Positions 18,676 through 29,003 of a stretch of DNA of 64,000 bases are shown piece by piece. The notes under the pieces are model-generated. The model had not been told where the DNA came from and searched no databases. It saw only the letters and a list, made by a program, of their open reading frames with translations. The stretch lies in NCBI GenBank assembly GCA_052078155.1, contig JBQJBP010000001.1:1-64000 (forward strand), in the 5' to 3' direction. Numbering within the stretch: the first letter of the stretch is position 1; the number at the start of each line of letters is the position of its first letter. Both the position numbers and the translations under genes were made by a program. This DNA is from CAXBMB01 sp052078155 (lineage in GTDB: Bacteria; Pseudomonadota; Alphaproteobacteria; Kiloniellales; DSM-21159).

Positions 18676-21600
18676 GCGAGGACAATCGCTATCAGGCCCT
18701 TTTGGATCGGGCCCTGAAGACCATCAGGCAACTGGAGGCGGACAAAGCAGCTGCGGAGCAGGCGCTGACAGATCTGCAGCAGTCGGCTGAGGCGGGCACC
18801 GCTGCGGAATCCGCTTCCTCTGCCGACAGGGACGCCATTGCGGTGATTGGTCTGGGCTGTCAGTTACCGGGGGAGGTTTATGACCCCCAGAGTTTCTGGT
18901 CGCTGCTGAGTGAGGGCCGCGATGGCATCATTCAGGTGCCGTCTGATCGCTGGGATGCAGAGGCCTGGTATGACGCCAATCCGGACGCCCGGGGCAAGAT
19001 GGTCACCAAGAAGGGCGGCTTTCTGACCAGCATTGACGGTTTTGACCGGCAGCTCTTCCCCATGACCCCGAAAGAGGCCCAGGGCACAGATCCTCAGCAC
19101 CGCCTGTTCCTGGAAGTTTGCTGGCGGGCCTTTGAAGATGCTGGGCTGAATCCTCTGGGCCAGAAAGACAAGTCCGCCGGGGTGTTCGTCGGGGTGGTGG
19201 GCAATGATCATGGCCTTAAAGCCGCCCGTGATCCCAATGACATTGACGCCTATACCGGCGCAGCCGATGTGGCCAGCGGTGCGGCGGGCCGTGTTTCCTA
19301 CCTGCTGGGGCTGACCGGCCCTGCGGTGGCTCTCGATGCAGCCTGTGCCTCTTCTTTGGTGACGGTGCATCTGGCCTGCCAGTCTTTGCGGGACGGTGAA
19401 TGCGATCTGGCGCTGGCCGGTGGGGTCAATCTGATGCTGACGCCGGAGGCCTCGGTCTTTATGTCCCGCACCGGGGCGTTGAGCGAAGATGCCCTCTGTA
19501 AGACCTTTGATGCAGCGGCCAACGGCATTGGCCGCGGTGAGGGGGCAGGCGTTGTCCTGCTCAAGCGCTTGAGCGAGGCGCTGGCTGATGGGGACCCCAT
19601 TCGGGCGGTGATCGCCGGTTCTGCCGTCAATCAGGACGGTGCCTCCAACGGCTTTACCGTGCCCAATCCCAAAGCCCAGGAAGCTGTCCTGAATGCTGCC
19701 CTCAAGCGGGCCCATTTGCCAGCTTCATCTGTTGATTACGTTGAGTGTCACGGGACTGGGACCCCTTTGGGCGATCCGATTGAGGTTGGTGCTTTGGGGT
19801 CGGTTTTTGGGGATCGAGACGGATCTTTGCTGTTGGGGTCGGTAAAGACGAACCTGGGTCATCTGGAGGCGGCGGCTGGCATTGCGGGACTGATCAAGAC
19901 TGTTTTGAGTCTTGAGGCGGGTGCTTTGCCAGCGTCGTTGCATTTTGAGGAGCCCAATCCTGCGATTGCCTGGGGGTCTTTGCCTGTTGAGGTTGTGACG
20001 GGCTTGCGTGCCTGGCCAGAGAAGGCTGCGGGCGAGGCGCGTGTTGCGGGCGTGAGTTCTTTTGGCATGAGCGGAACGAACGCGCATGTTGTTCTGACGT
20101 CAGCGCCGGAGCGTGAGGAGGTGTCTCGTGCCGCGCCGGCCCGTCCGGTGATTTTGCCTCTCTCTGGAGCCAGTGTCGGTGGTCTGGAGGGCCAGATAGC
20201 CGCGCAGGTATCCCACCTGTCCGCCGCAGCAACCCGCGGGCTTGATGCCCTTGAGCCTGATGCCCTTGAGCCTGATGCCCTTAAGCCTGGGGCTCTGTTT
20301 GACCGGAGCTGGTCTTTGGCCACTGGCCGGGCGGCCTTGCGGCAGCGGGCGGCGAGCGTTGGGTCTGATGGTGCATCGTTGAGCGACTTTTCCATCCGGG
20401 GGTCCGCCGGGTCTGGCCGTGAGGGCTGTGTTTTTCTTTATCCCGGTCAGGGGTCTCAGTGGGCGGGCATGGGCCTTGAGCTGGCTGAGAGCGAGCCGGT
20501 GTTTCAGGCCGGGCTGGAGGCTTGCGCGGATGTTGTGGGCTCAGAGCTGCTGGAGGTCTTGAAGGACGCCGGACGTCTGACGGACACGCGCTGGACGCAG
20601 CCGGCGGTTTTTGCGGTGAGCTGGGCGCTGGACCGCTTGCTGGCGAGCTGGGGCGTAGAGCCTGTGGCGGTGCTGGGCCATTCGGTGGGTGACTATGTGG
20701 CGGCGGTTCGCTCCGGGGCGCTGGACTTTGAGAGGGGGTTGGGCCTGCTGGACAAGCGGGCGCAGCTGATGGGCAGCCTGCCGGCTGGCGGTGCTATGGC
20801 GAGCCTGCGCTGTTCGGCAGAACAGGCGCCAGAGCTGCTGGCTGAGGGGATCGTGATTTCGGCGATCAATGGGCCGAGCGCGATAACGGTCTCTGGCCCG
20901 GAGGCAGGGATTGCGGCAACGCTGGTGGCCGCTGAGCAGAAGAACATTCATGGCAGGCGGCTGCCTGTAAGCCATGCCTTTCATTCTCCTGCCATGGCCC
21001 CGGCAGCAGCGGAGCTGCGGTCCTTTGCGGCGGCCAGTCCCTTTGGAGAGGCTGAGCTGGGCTGGATCAGCAATGTGACCGGCAGCTGGCACCGGGGTGA
21101 GAGCGCAGCGGACTACTGGGCCGAGCAGCTGACCAGCCCGGTGGCGTTCTGGGCGGGCCTGGAGACCCTTTACGGGGCCGGTCATCGCCGCTTTCTGGAG
21201 GTGGGCCCGGGCACCGGTCTGGCCGGTCTGGTGGCGCAGCTCAAGCCGAAGGGCTCGACGAGCAACGGCACAACAAATGGCACGACAGGCCTCACGCTGC
21301 TGAAAGAGGATCAGCCTGAGGCTCTGTCACTTGCCAGAGGTCTGGCGGGCTACTGGTGCTCGGGCGGAGAGCTGGACTGGGAGGCCTATTGCAATGAGCC
21401 GGGCCAGGCGGGTCCGCGCCGGAAAATCAGCCTGCCGGGCTATGCCTTTGACCGTCAGCGGCACTGGCTGGAGACAGCGGCGAGCCGGGCGCTGCAGGCC
21501 GGAGGCGACCTGAGCAAGGCCCTCTATACAGAAGAACTTTCTCCCTTGCCCCGGTCTGGTGAGGCAGCATCTGAGGTTGGACCTTTACGGTTGCTGGGGC

Positions 21601-24600
21601 CCGGGGCGAAAGCTCTCAAGCTGCCGAGCGATGAGGCAGGCCAGCCTGTCTATGTCCTGCCCACAGAGTTGAGTGCGGCACAGACCGAGAAGGCTCTGGT
21701 GGAACTGGCGGGCCTGCTGGGCGCAGAAGAAAGCGTGACGGTGCTCACCCGGGGCGGGCTGCTGGCCCGGACCTTTGAGAGCTTCTGCCGCACGGCGCAG
21801 TTAGAGCAGCCTGAGGCTGTGAGGTATCTGGATTGGGACGGGCAGGCAGCAGATCAGCTTGCTGAGGTGTTGAGTGCCGCGCGGCCGGATCTGGCGGTTC
21901 TGCGGGACGGCCAGCTCTATGGGCCGGAGCTGAGCCCGGCCAGGCTGGACCTGCCGGGCCAGGACCTCAAACTGTCAGAGACCGGAAAGTATCTGGTGAC
22001 CGGCGGGGCCGGAGCCTTGGGCCAGGGCCTGGCCGGACGGCTGCTGGCCGCGGGAGCCGGTGAGGTGATCCTGACGGGCCGCCGGGCCGTCAAAGAGATT
22101 TCTCTCTCCGAGACACTGAAAGACGCGCGCGTCTCCTATCGACAGCTGGACCTGAGCAAAGCCAAAGCGGTTGAGGCGGCTCTGGCAGAACTGGGTCCCC
22201 TTGCTGGGGTGGCGCATCTGGCCGGGTCCGGGAACTTTGCGCCAGCGGCTGAGACAACGGCAGCCCGGGTGAAAGCCACCTTTGGCGGCAAGCTGGGCGG
22301 GGCCCGGGTGTTGGCTGAGGCCTTGCTCAAACAGGCAGACAAGCCGGACTGGGTTTTACTCTATGGCTCAATCTCAGCGGTCTGGGGCTCGAAAGGTCAG
22401 GCGGTTTACGGGGCGGCCAACGGCGGGCTCAAGGGCCTGGCGGAAGAATTGAAGGCCCAAGGTTTGCCAGCTCTTTGCATTAACTGGGGGCCCTGGTCGC
22501 TGGAGGATCCAGCAAAGAACCCGGCTGGGGGCGGCATGACCGACGAAGGGGCTCTCCAGTTGCTCAGGGGCATCGGGGTGTCGGGCCTGAGACCTGCAGC
22601 GGTGGGTCTGTTGGAAAACCGTCTGCTCCAGGCCCTGCAGTCCGGTAAGGAGTTACCCGCCAGCCTGACGGTGGCGGAGGTGGACTGGGATCAGTTCGCG
22701 CCGGTCTATGAGGTGCAGGGACAGCGGGCCTTTCTGAACAGAGTTCGTCCCACAGCGCCGCTGGCCGCTGTTGCCGCTGGCGGTGGTTCAGCGTTCCAGA
22801 AGACGTTGGAAAGCCTGCCGGGCGCTGCCAGACGCAGCAAGGTTCTGGCCCTGCTGCAGGAACAGGCGCAGGCCGTGATGGGCTTTGATACCGCCAGTGG
22901 TGACAGCCTGCCGGAGGACCGGGGCCTGTTTGAGCTGGGCCTGGATTCTTTGATGGCGGTGTCTTTGGCCAGGTCTTTGAGCCAGACCCTGGGCCAGGAA
23001 GTTCCGGCCACGCTGATCTTTGACAAGCCGCAGCTGGGGTCGCTGGCGACCGGGCTGCTGGAGCTACTGGGGCTGTCCGGCGACAGTGAGGGGCCTGTTG
23101 AAACCTCCTCGGTGGCAAGCAGCGCCGGGACCCAAACAGAAAACCAGCCTGCGGCTGTGGCGATTGTGTCTGTTGCCTGTCGTCTGCCGGGCAGCGTCGA
23201 GACGCCCGAGGCGTTGCAGGCGGCTTTGCTGGCCGGGCTGGATGGCATCCGGGAGGTGGAGGCGGATCGCTGGTCGGCGGAGCGCTTTACCTCTGAGGGC
23301 GGGAGCGAGCCGGGCACCATGGCGACCAGCCGGGGCGGCTATCTGGATCTGCAAAAGGGTCTGGATGCGGGTCTTTTTGGCCTGTCGCCGCGTGAGGCCA
23401 GCCGTCTGGAGCCGCAGCAGAGATTGCTGCTGGAGGTATCCTGGGAGGCTTTGGAGCGGGCGGGCATTGCCGCAGACAGCCTGTGGGGCACAAAGGGCTC
23501 GGTTTTTGTTGGCCTGTCGAACAATGACTTTGGTCCGCTGCTGCAGGCAGAGGATGGTCTGGAGGGACTGGACCTGCACCATGCCACGGGCAATGCCCTG
23601 TCGGCGGCGGCGGGTCGGCTCAATCATTTTTACGGGTTAAGAGGTCCGGCTTTGGCCCTGGACACGGCCTGCTCGTCCAGTTTGAGCGCCATACATCTGG
23701 CCTGCCGCTCGCTGCTCTCGGGGGAAAGTGATCTGGCCCTGGCGGGTGGGGTGAACGTGATCTTGTCACCGGCGGTCTCGGTTGCGGCGGCCAGGGCGGG
23801 CATGCTCTCGCCCGAGGGGCGCTGCAAGACCTTTGACGGCACGGCGGACGGTTATGTGCGCGGTGAGGGCTGTGGTCTGGTGGTGCTGAAGCGGCTGGAG
23901 GATGCGCAAAGAGACGGGGATCCCATTGAGGCGGTGATTTTGGGCACGGCGCTCAATCACAACGGCACCAGCGGGGGGCTGACGGTGCCCTCGGGCCCGG
24001 CCCAGGAGGCGCTGATCGGCGAGGCCCTGAGCGCCGCCAACATCCAGGCCAGCGACATTCAAGTGTTGGAGGCCCATGGCACGGGCACGGCTTTGGGCGA
24101 TCCCATTGAGCTGACAGCGGCGGCCAGAGCGCTGTCCCAGGGGCGCCCGGAGGAGCGTCCGCTCAAGCTGGGGTCCGTGAAGACCAATCTGGGTCATCTG
24201 GAGTCTGCGGCGGGCATGGCGGGTCTGACCAAGCTGGTGGCGGCTTTGCAGGATGAGGTTCTGCCCGGGCAACTGCCTTTGCCGACCGAGCCCAACAGCA
24301 AGATCCCCTGGGCGGATCTCAATGTTGAGGTTCTGCAGACGCCTCTGGCCTGGCCCCAACAAGCAGGCAAAGTCCGTCTGGCAGGCCTGTCGTCATTTGG
24401 CTTTACCGGCACCAATGGTCATCTGATCCTCGCCGGCCCCGAAGTGGCCACCTCCGTGGCTGTTCAGTCCGGCACTGCCGGTGAGGACGGGACTGACCTG
24501 AGCTCTACGGGACCCTGGCCCATTCTGCTCTCTGCCAAGTCCAAAGAGGCGCTGAGCGCCCTGGCCAGGGCCTATGCGGACTGGCTGACAGGGGACGAGG

Positions 24601-27600
24601 ATCTGGCGCAGTTGAGCTGGACGACGCTGACCGGGCGCGCGCGGCTGAGCCAGCGGCTGGCGCTCCAGGCAGCGGATTTAGCTGATGCGAAGGCCAAACT
24701 GGCAGGCATCTCGCAAGGTCAGCACCCCGTCGGCACGGTAACGGGAGAGGGGCAGGCGACAGGCTCTGTCTGGCTCTTTACCGGCCAGGGCAGTCAGGCC
24801 GTGGGTCTGGGTCTGCTGGACGCGCCGGTCTATCAGGCCGTTCTCGAACGCTGTGATGGAGCTTTGGCTCAACTGGACAAAGAGCTGGGAGAGGCCAGTC
24901 CCTGGCAGGGTCAGTCTTTGCTGGAAGTCCTGAAGACCGGCACGGAAGAAACACTGGCAGAGACCCATTGGACGCAGCCGGCGCTTTATGCGGTGGGCTG
25001 TGGCCTGGCGGCGCTCTGGCGCAGCTGGGGTCTGGCCCCGCAAGCGGTTGCCGGTCATTCTCTGGGGGAATATGCCGCAGCCCAGGTGGCCGGTGTTTTT
25101 GATCTGGAAGCGGGTCTGCGTCTGGTGGCCCAGCGCGGTCGGCTGATGGCGGGCCTGCCGACCCAGGGGACCATGGCGGCGGTGGCCGCCCCGCTGGAGA
25201 CTGTCGAAGAGGTCCTGGCCAGCTTAAAAGAGGCTGAGCGTCCTGAGATTGGCGGGGTCAATGGCCCGCAGGCGGTAACGATTTCCGGCACGAAGGAGGC
25301 TGTTGCTGCGGCGACGGCTGCCCTGGAAGAGGCTGGCCTGCGGGTCCGGCCCCTGGCGGTCAGTCAGGCCTTTCATTCCCGTCTGCTGGAGCCTATGGCG
25401 GAAGACTTCCGTCAGGAGCTGGACGCCATTGACTTTAAAGCGCCCAACCTGGCCTGGGCCCGGGGTCTGGACGGCCAGTGGCAGGCCGGTGCGCCGGATC
25501 CGGAGGTCTGGCTGGCCTCTTTGCGCCAGCCCGTGCGCTTTGATCTGATCTGCGGGCGACTGGCGGAGCTGGGCGACAAGGTCTGGCTGGAACTGGGGGC
25601 CAAACCCCAGCTGCTGGGCCTGGCTGCGGAAAGCGAAACAGCCCCGACACCCGCCATCGCCTCCCTGCGCCTGCCGCGCGGAGACACAGCCTACACCGCC
25701 CAAAGTCTCAGCCAGGCCCTCACCACCGCTGCCCTCAGTCTCACGGCACAATCAAAAGACCCGCAGCCAGACTGGACACAAATCCGACCAAAACCAAAAA
25801 ACAACAAACCAAAATCAATCCCAACATACCAATACCAAAAATCAACCTACTGGCCCCTCAAAGGTAAAGCTGTTGAAGAGATGGCGCTGAAGGCTGCCAG
25901 CGAAGACTATGGCCTCTATCATCAGGTGGTCTGGCAGCAGGTGGCTGGTCCCTCCAGTGCCTTTAGGCAAGACGGGCCGGACCTGGCCGCAGAAGACCTG
26001 CAGGCCGCGCTTCAGGGAGACACATCCTGGCCTGCACTGCTGGCCTCAGTGGACGCGCTTTGCGGCGACCTTGCCACAGACGCCCTGCAACGGGCCTGGG
26101 GGCGGGAGCAATGGCAGGCTGGTCGCTCGTTCAGTAGCTCTGACTGGCTGGATCAGGGCCTGTTAGATTCAGCGCAGCTTCGCCTGTTTGATCGGCTCTG
26201 TGCCATGGCGACAGAAGAAGGTGCACTGACAGAAACCTCACAGGGCTGGACAATCACAGAAGCCGCTGGGGCCGGAACAGACCTTGATCACCGCGTCTCA
26301 CACCTGCTGTCTGAGGCCCCGGCCTTCGGCCCGGAACTGACGCTCCTGCGGGAAGCCGCATTGGCCCTGCCTGCGGTCCTGTGCGGCGACAAACAGGGGG
26401 TGGAGGTGCTGTTCAACAATCCGGCCGTTTCCGTTGAAGCCCTCTATGGAGAAGCGCCTCTGGCTGCTGCCTTCAACCGGCTGACCGGAACCCTGCTGGC
26501 CAACAGTCTGGATGGTTCACCTCTGAAGGTTCTGGAAATCGGGGCCGGGTCCGGGGCCACCACCGCCGGACTGCTGCCCCATCTGCCCAAAGGTAGCAGC
26601 TATCATTTCACTGACATATCTCAGGCCTTCCTGGATCAGGCTGCAGAGCGCTTCGGCAAGGCTGCTGATTTGACGTTCAGCACCGGGGTGTTTGACGTGA
26701 CCCGGCCCGCCGCTGCTCAGGTGGGCCAACAGGGCCAGCAGGATCTGGTGGTGGCAGCCAATGTGCTGCATGCCACACCGGATTTGAAAGCCGTCCTGCA
26801 GGAAGCCATCACCCTTCTGAAACCCGGTGGTCACCTGTTGCTGCTTGAAGTCACGGAACAGCGCCGACGGTTTGATCTGGTTTTTGGCCTGACGCCGGGG
26901 TGGTGGGCCTTTGAGGATCAGGATCTGCGGCCCGACCACGTCTTGCTGAGCCCCGCTGCCTGGCGGCGTCTGCTGGAAGACCTGGGGCTGGAGGTGAAAG
27001 CCCTGCTGCCTGACAATCCCGAGGGTGGTCTGCCCGACCAGTCTGTCATTCTGGCGGCCAAGCCCCGGACTGCCATGACAGGGGGCGTAGAGGCCCAGCT
27101 AGCAGTCGGAGAACAGGAACCGGCGAGCGGGACCTGGCTGGCTCTGGGACCCGGTGCAGCCTCTCTGGTGGCAGCCGATCAGACTGGCAGCTTGCGCCTT
27201 CATTCCGAGACAGATGACCTGCGCCTTGTACTTGAACGGTCAGAGGCAGATCTGAAAGGGCTGCTTTATGCTGGGTGCTTAAACGATGACAAAGAAAACA
27301 ATAACAATAATTTACCGGGTGATTTTGACTCGATAATTGAGTCAATGAAGGCACTGTCTCACTCGACCAGTGATCTGCCGCTGTGGGTGATCACAGCGGG
27401 CAGTGCCCCTGATGCTGAAGGCGGCCTTGATCCTGCCGGTGCGGCATACTGGGGCCTGGGGCGAACCTTTGCCAGGGAGGTGCCGGGCAACTGGGGGGGG
27501 CTGATCGATCTGGATCCGGATCAACCGGTGTCAGATCAGCTGCCAGCTGTTCTGGCTGCCTTACGTTCAGACGAGGACCAGGTTTTGCTGCGCGGAGAGA

Positions 27601-29003
27601 GCCGTCAGGCTGCGCGCTTGCAGGCCTGGCGCCCTGCGCCACTTCAGGACAGCGATAGGCTGGATCTGTCAGCTGCGGGCACCTGGATCATTACCGGTGG
27701 TCTGGGCGGTTTGGGACCGGCCCTGGCCGAGCGACTGGCCGCCCGCGGTTTGAAAGACATGATCCTGATTTCCCGCCGGGGCGACCTGAGCGGGGAGGAT
27801 CGCCGGAAGATTGAAGCGCTCGGTGGTCAGCCGGAGGTTTGTCACGGTGATGTCAGTGACGAGGCCTTTCTGACCGGGCTGCTGGCTCGGCTGGCAGCAC
27901 AAGGACGTCAGGTCACCGGGGTTCTGCATGGCGCGGGCCAGCTGGATGACGGCCTGATCCAGAATCTGACGCTGGCGCGGTTCCAGCCCGTCTGGGACAG
28001 CAAAGCCAGAGCCGCCCAACTGCTGGATCGGCTGACCCGGGACTTGCCGCTGACGCACTTTGTGATTTTCTCTTCTGCGGTATCCCTGTTGGCTCCCGCC
28101 GGACAGGCCACCCATGCGGCGGCCAACACGGCCCTGTCAGCCCTGTCGGCCAGGCGACGGGCCGCCGGATTGCCTGCCCAGGTTATTCACTGGGGGGCCT
28201 GGTCAGACATTGGAGCCGCCGCCGACAAGGTGGAAGCCAGAGCCGGGCAGGAGGGCTTTGCGCCCATCACTCCGGACGCGGGGCTGAGCGCCTTTGAAGA
28301 GCTGTTGGTCAGCGGGGAAAACAGCATCACGGTGCTGCCAGCCAGATGGGGCAGCTACCTGACCCGCCATCCGGAAGACCGTGATCGGTCTTTGTTCCGG
28401 GATCTGGCCCTGGCGGTGACGGCAATGCAGCCGGCAGAAGCTCTTCTGTCTGATGAACTGCTGTCTGAAGAGGTCGCTGTTCTGTCCGGTCCAAGCCTGC
28501 GTGAGGAACTGGCCGGACTGCCGGAAAATCGCCACGAAGCCACCGTTCGGGCTGCTGTCCGGCGCGTGACGGCTGCTGTTCTGGGTCAAAGCGATCCGCA
28601 GGAGGTGCCCTTGCGTGAGCCTCTGGGCAATCTGGGGCTGGATTCCCTGATGGCGGTCCAGCTGCGCAATGCCCTGGGAGATCTGGTTGAGGAAAAACTA
28701 CCCGCCCAGCTGCTGTTTGACTACCCGACGGTGACCCAGCTGGCGGAACATCTGTTGCGCGCTGTGCTGGTTCTTGACGAGGTGAAGAAATCTTCAGAAG
28801 CTCTTGAAGATAAAGAAGAAGATCTGGAAGATCTCTCTGCGGTCAGTGATCTGGATCTGGCGGATCTGGAGTCTCTGTCCGATGCAGAGGCTGCTGCTCT
28901 GCTGGCAGAGATGACCGGGCAGGAGGCCGCGCCGGGCGACAGCGGTCCCTCTGAAACGGCTGGAGCGACAAAGGAAGTGGATCCTGTGGGAGGGGACGCA
29001 TGA
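18672..29003 (+). CDS. Type I PKS 4: KS-AT-KR-ACP / KS-AT-CMeT-KR-ACP
   Basis: A two-module protein of 3,443 residues with an ATGA overlap at both ends. Order by residue: docking helices 1-50; KS 54-475 (DAACASS, CHGTGTPLGDP); AT 588-858 (GHSVG, HAFHS); KR 1107-1280 (A-type, catalytic residues present); ACP near 1420; KS 1495-1925; AT 2034-2323 (GHSLG, QAFHS); C-methyltransferase 2555-2780 (SAM motif EIGAGSGATT near 2622); KR 3004-3187; ACP 3290-3362 (GLDSL); acidic tail. Bases 19854-25870 are an apparently exact copy of PKS 1 bases 1-6017. After that boundary the domains differ: CMeT-KR here, DH-ER-KR in PKS 1. The last KR keeps FSS and LDD, but its catalytic Tyr is His (residue 3148, QATHAAAN), so ketoreduction is uncertain. 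The second module should add a malonyl unit that is C-methylated. Confidence 0.95.
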   Translation: MSEDNRYQALLDRALKTIRQLEADKAAAEQALTDLQQSAEAGTAAESASSADRDAIAVIGLGCQLPGEVYDPQSFWSLLSEGRDGIIQVPSDRWDAEAWYDANPDARGKMVTKKGGFLTSIDGFDRQLFPMTPKEAQGTDPQHRLFLEVCWRAFEDAGLNPLGQKDKSAGVFVGVVGNDHGLKAARDPNDIDAYTGAADVASGAAGRVSYLLGLTGPAVALDAACASSLVTVHLACQSLRDGECDLALAGGVNLMLTPEASVFMSRTGALSEDALCKTFDAAANGIGRGEGAGVVLLKRLSEALADGDPIRAVIAGSAVNQDGASNGFTVPNPKAQEAVLNAALKRAHLPASSVDYVECHGTGTPLGDPIEVGALGSVFGDRDGSLLLGSVKTNLGHLEAAAGIAGLIKTVLSLEAGALPASLHFEEPNPAIAWGSLPVEVVTGLRAWPEKAAGEARVAGVSSFGMSGTNAHVVLTSAPEREEVSRAAPARPVILPLSGASVGGLEGQIAAQVSHLSAAATRGLDALEPDALEPDALKPGALFDRSWSLATGRAALRQRAASVGSDGASLSDFSIRGSAGSGREGCVFLYPGQGSQWAGMGLELAESEPVFQAGLEACADVVGSELLEVLKDAGRLTDTRWTQPAVFAVSWALDRLLASWGVEPVAVLGHSVGDYVAAVRSGALDFERGLGLLDKRAQLMGSLPAGGAMASLRCSAEQAPELLAEGIVISAINGPSAITVSGPEAGIAATLVAAEQKNIHGRRLPVSHAFHSPAMAPAAAELRSFAAASPFGEAELGWISNVTGSWHRGESAADYWAEQLTSPVAFWAGLETLYGAGHRRFLEVGPGTGLAGLVAQLKPKGSTSNGTTNGTTGLTLLKEDQPEALSLARGLAGYWCSGGELDWEAYCNEPGQAGPRRKISLPGYAFDRQRHWLETAASRALQAGGDLSKALYTEELSPLPRSGEAASEVGPLRLLGPGAKALKLPSDEAGQPVYVLPTELSAAQTEKALVELAGLLGAEESVTVLTRGGLLARTFESFCRTAQLEQPEAVRYLDWDGQAADQLAEVLSAARPDLAVLRDGQLYGPELSPARLDLPGQDLKLSETGKYLVTGGAGALGQGLAGRLLAAGAGEVILTGRRAVKEISLSETLKDARVSYRQLDLSKAKAVEAALAELGPLAGVAHLAGSGNFAPAAETTAARVKATFGGKLGGARVLAEALLKQADKPDWVLLYGSISAVWGSKGQAVYGAANGGLKGLAEELKAQGLPALCINWGPWSLEDPAKNPAGGGMTDEGALQLLRGIGVSGLRPAAVGLLENRLLQALQSGKELPASLTVAEVDWDQFAPVYEVQGQRAFLNRVRPTAPLAAVAAGGGSAFQKTLESLPGAARRSKVLALLQEQAQAVMGFDTASGDSLPEDRGLFELGLDSLMAVSLARSLSQTLGQEVPATLIFDKPQLGSLATGLLELLGLSGDSEGPVETSSVASSAGTQTENQPAAVAIVSVACRLPGSVETPEALQAALLAGLDGIREVEADRWSAERFTSEGGSEPGTMATSRGGYLDLQKGLDAGLFGLSPREASRLEPQQRLLLEVSWEALERAGIAADSLWGTKGSVFVGLSNNDFGPLLQAEDGLEGLDLHHATGNALSAAAGRLNHFYGLRGPALALDTACSSSLSAIHLACRSLLSGESDLALAGGVNVILSPAVSVAAARAGMLSPEGRCKTFDGTADGYVRGEGCGLVVLKRLEDAQRDGDPIEAVILGTALNHNGTSGGLTVPSGPAQEALIGEALSAANIQASDIQVLEAHGTGTALGDPIELTAAARALSQGRPEERPLKLGSVKTNLGHLESAAGMAGLTKLVAALQDEVLPGQLPLPTEPNSKIPWADLNVEVLQTPLAWPQQAGKVRLAGLSSFGFTGTNGHLILAGPEVATSVAVQSGTAGEDGTDLSSTGPWPILLSAKSKEALSALARAYADWLTGDEDLAQLSWTTLTGRARLSQRLALQAADLADAKAKLAGISQGQHPVGTVTGEGQATGSVWLFTGQGSQAVGLGLLDAPVYQAVLERCDGALAQLDKELGEASPWQGQSLLEVLKTGTEETLAETHWTQPALYAVGCGLAALWRSWGLAPQAVAGHSLGEYAAAQVAGVFDLEAGLRLVAQRGRLMAGLPTQGTMAAVAAPLETVEEVLASLKEAERPEIGGVNGPQAVTISGTKEAVAAATAALEEAGLRVRPLAVSQAFHSRLLEPMAEDFRQELDAIDFKAPNLAWARGLDGQWQAGAPDPEVWLASLRQPVRFDLICGRLAELGDKVWLELGAKPQLLGLAAESETAPTPAIASLRLPRGDTAYTAQSLSQALTTAALSLTAQSKDPQPDWTQIRPKPKNNKPKSIPTYQYQKSTYWPLKGKAVEEMALKAASEDYGLYHQVVWQQVAGPSSAFRQDGPDLAAEDLQAALQGDTSWPALLASVDALCGDLATDALQRAWGREQWQAGRSFSSSDWLDQGLLDSAQLRLFDRLCAMATEEGALTETSQGWTITEAAGAGTDLDHRVSHLLSEAPAFGPELTLLREAALALPAVLCGDKQGVEVLFNNPAVSVEALYGEAPLAAAFNRLTGTLLANSLDGSPLKVLEIGAGSGATTAGLLPHLPKGSSYHFTDISQAFLDQAAERFGKAADLTFSTGVFDVTRPAAAQVGQQGQQDLVVAANVLHATPDLKAVLQEAITLLKPGGHLLLLEVTEQRRRFDLVFGLTPGWWAFEDQDLRPDHVLLSPAAWRRLLEDLGLEVKALLPDNPEGGLPDQSVILAAKPRTAMTGGVEAQLAVGEQEPASGTWLALGPGAASLVAADQTGSLRLHSETDDLRLVLERSEADLKGLLYAGCLNDDKENNNNNLPGDFDSIIESMKALSHSTSDLPLWVITAGSAPDAEGGLDPAGAAYWGLGRTFAREVPGNWGGLIDLDPDQPVSDQLPAVLAALRSDEDQVLLRGESRQAARLQAWRPAPLQDSDRLDLSAAGTWIITGGLGGLGPALAERLAARGLKDMILISRRGDLSGEDRRKIEALGGQPEVCHGDVSDEAFLTGLLARLAAQGRQVTGVLHGAGQLDDGLIQNLTLARFQPVWDSKARAAQLLDRLTRDLPLTHFVIFSSAVSLLAPAGQATHAAANTALSALSARRRAAGLPAQVIHWGAWSDIGAAADKVEARAGQEGFAPITPDAGLSAFEELLVSGENSITVLPARWGSYLTRHPEDRDRSLFRDLALAVTAMQPAEALLSDELLSEEVAVLSGPSLREELAGLPENRHEATVRAAVRRVTAAVLGQSDPQEVPLREPLGNLGLDSLMAVQLRNALGDLVEEKLPAQLLFDYPTVTQLAEHLLRAVLVLDEVKKSSEALEDKEEDLEDLSAVSDLDLADLESLSDAEAAALLAEMTGQEAAPGDSGPSETAGATKEVDPVGGDA
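20244..20288 (+). repeat. Three 15-bp tandem units in the KS-AT linker (copy 2)
   Basis: The same three units as at 391-435, with the same single change, inside the second copy of the long repeat. Equal unit number in both copies supports a very recent common origin. Confidence 0.85.
25787..25851 (+). other. 65-nt G-free A/C-rich tract at the repeat boundary (copy 2)
   Basis: An identical copy of the tract at 5934-5998, in PKS 4, again just inside the right end of the long repeat and directly before the point where the two proteins part. Confidence 0.85.
27271..27350 (+). other. AT-rich patch inside PKS 4 (about 35% GC)
   Basis: I count 28 G or C in these 80 bases, against roughly 62% around them. 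It encodes an Asn-rich loop (NDDKENNNNN) in the structural half of the last KR. The frame stays open. Confidence 0.75.

Larger units (their letters stand above)
19854..25870 (+). repeat. Long direct repeat, copy 2 (within PKS 4)
   Basis: The partner of bases 1-6017. Codon style already becomes richer in ttg, gag and ggt from about 19,730, which suggests the true left boundary lies somewhat before 19854 and continues outside the window in copy 1. The right boundary is at 25870/25871, in the post-AT linker (PLKGKAV). Confidence 0.95.

Noticed and set aside
1..25870. The long repeat as a composite transposon or insertion sequence.
   Set aside because: It contains only in-frame PKS domains; no transposase and no terminal inverted repeats were seen at the visible boundary.
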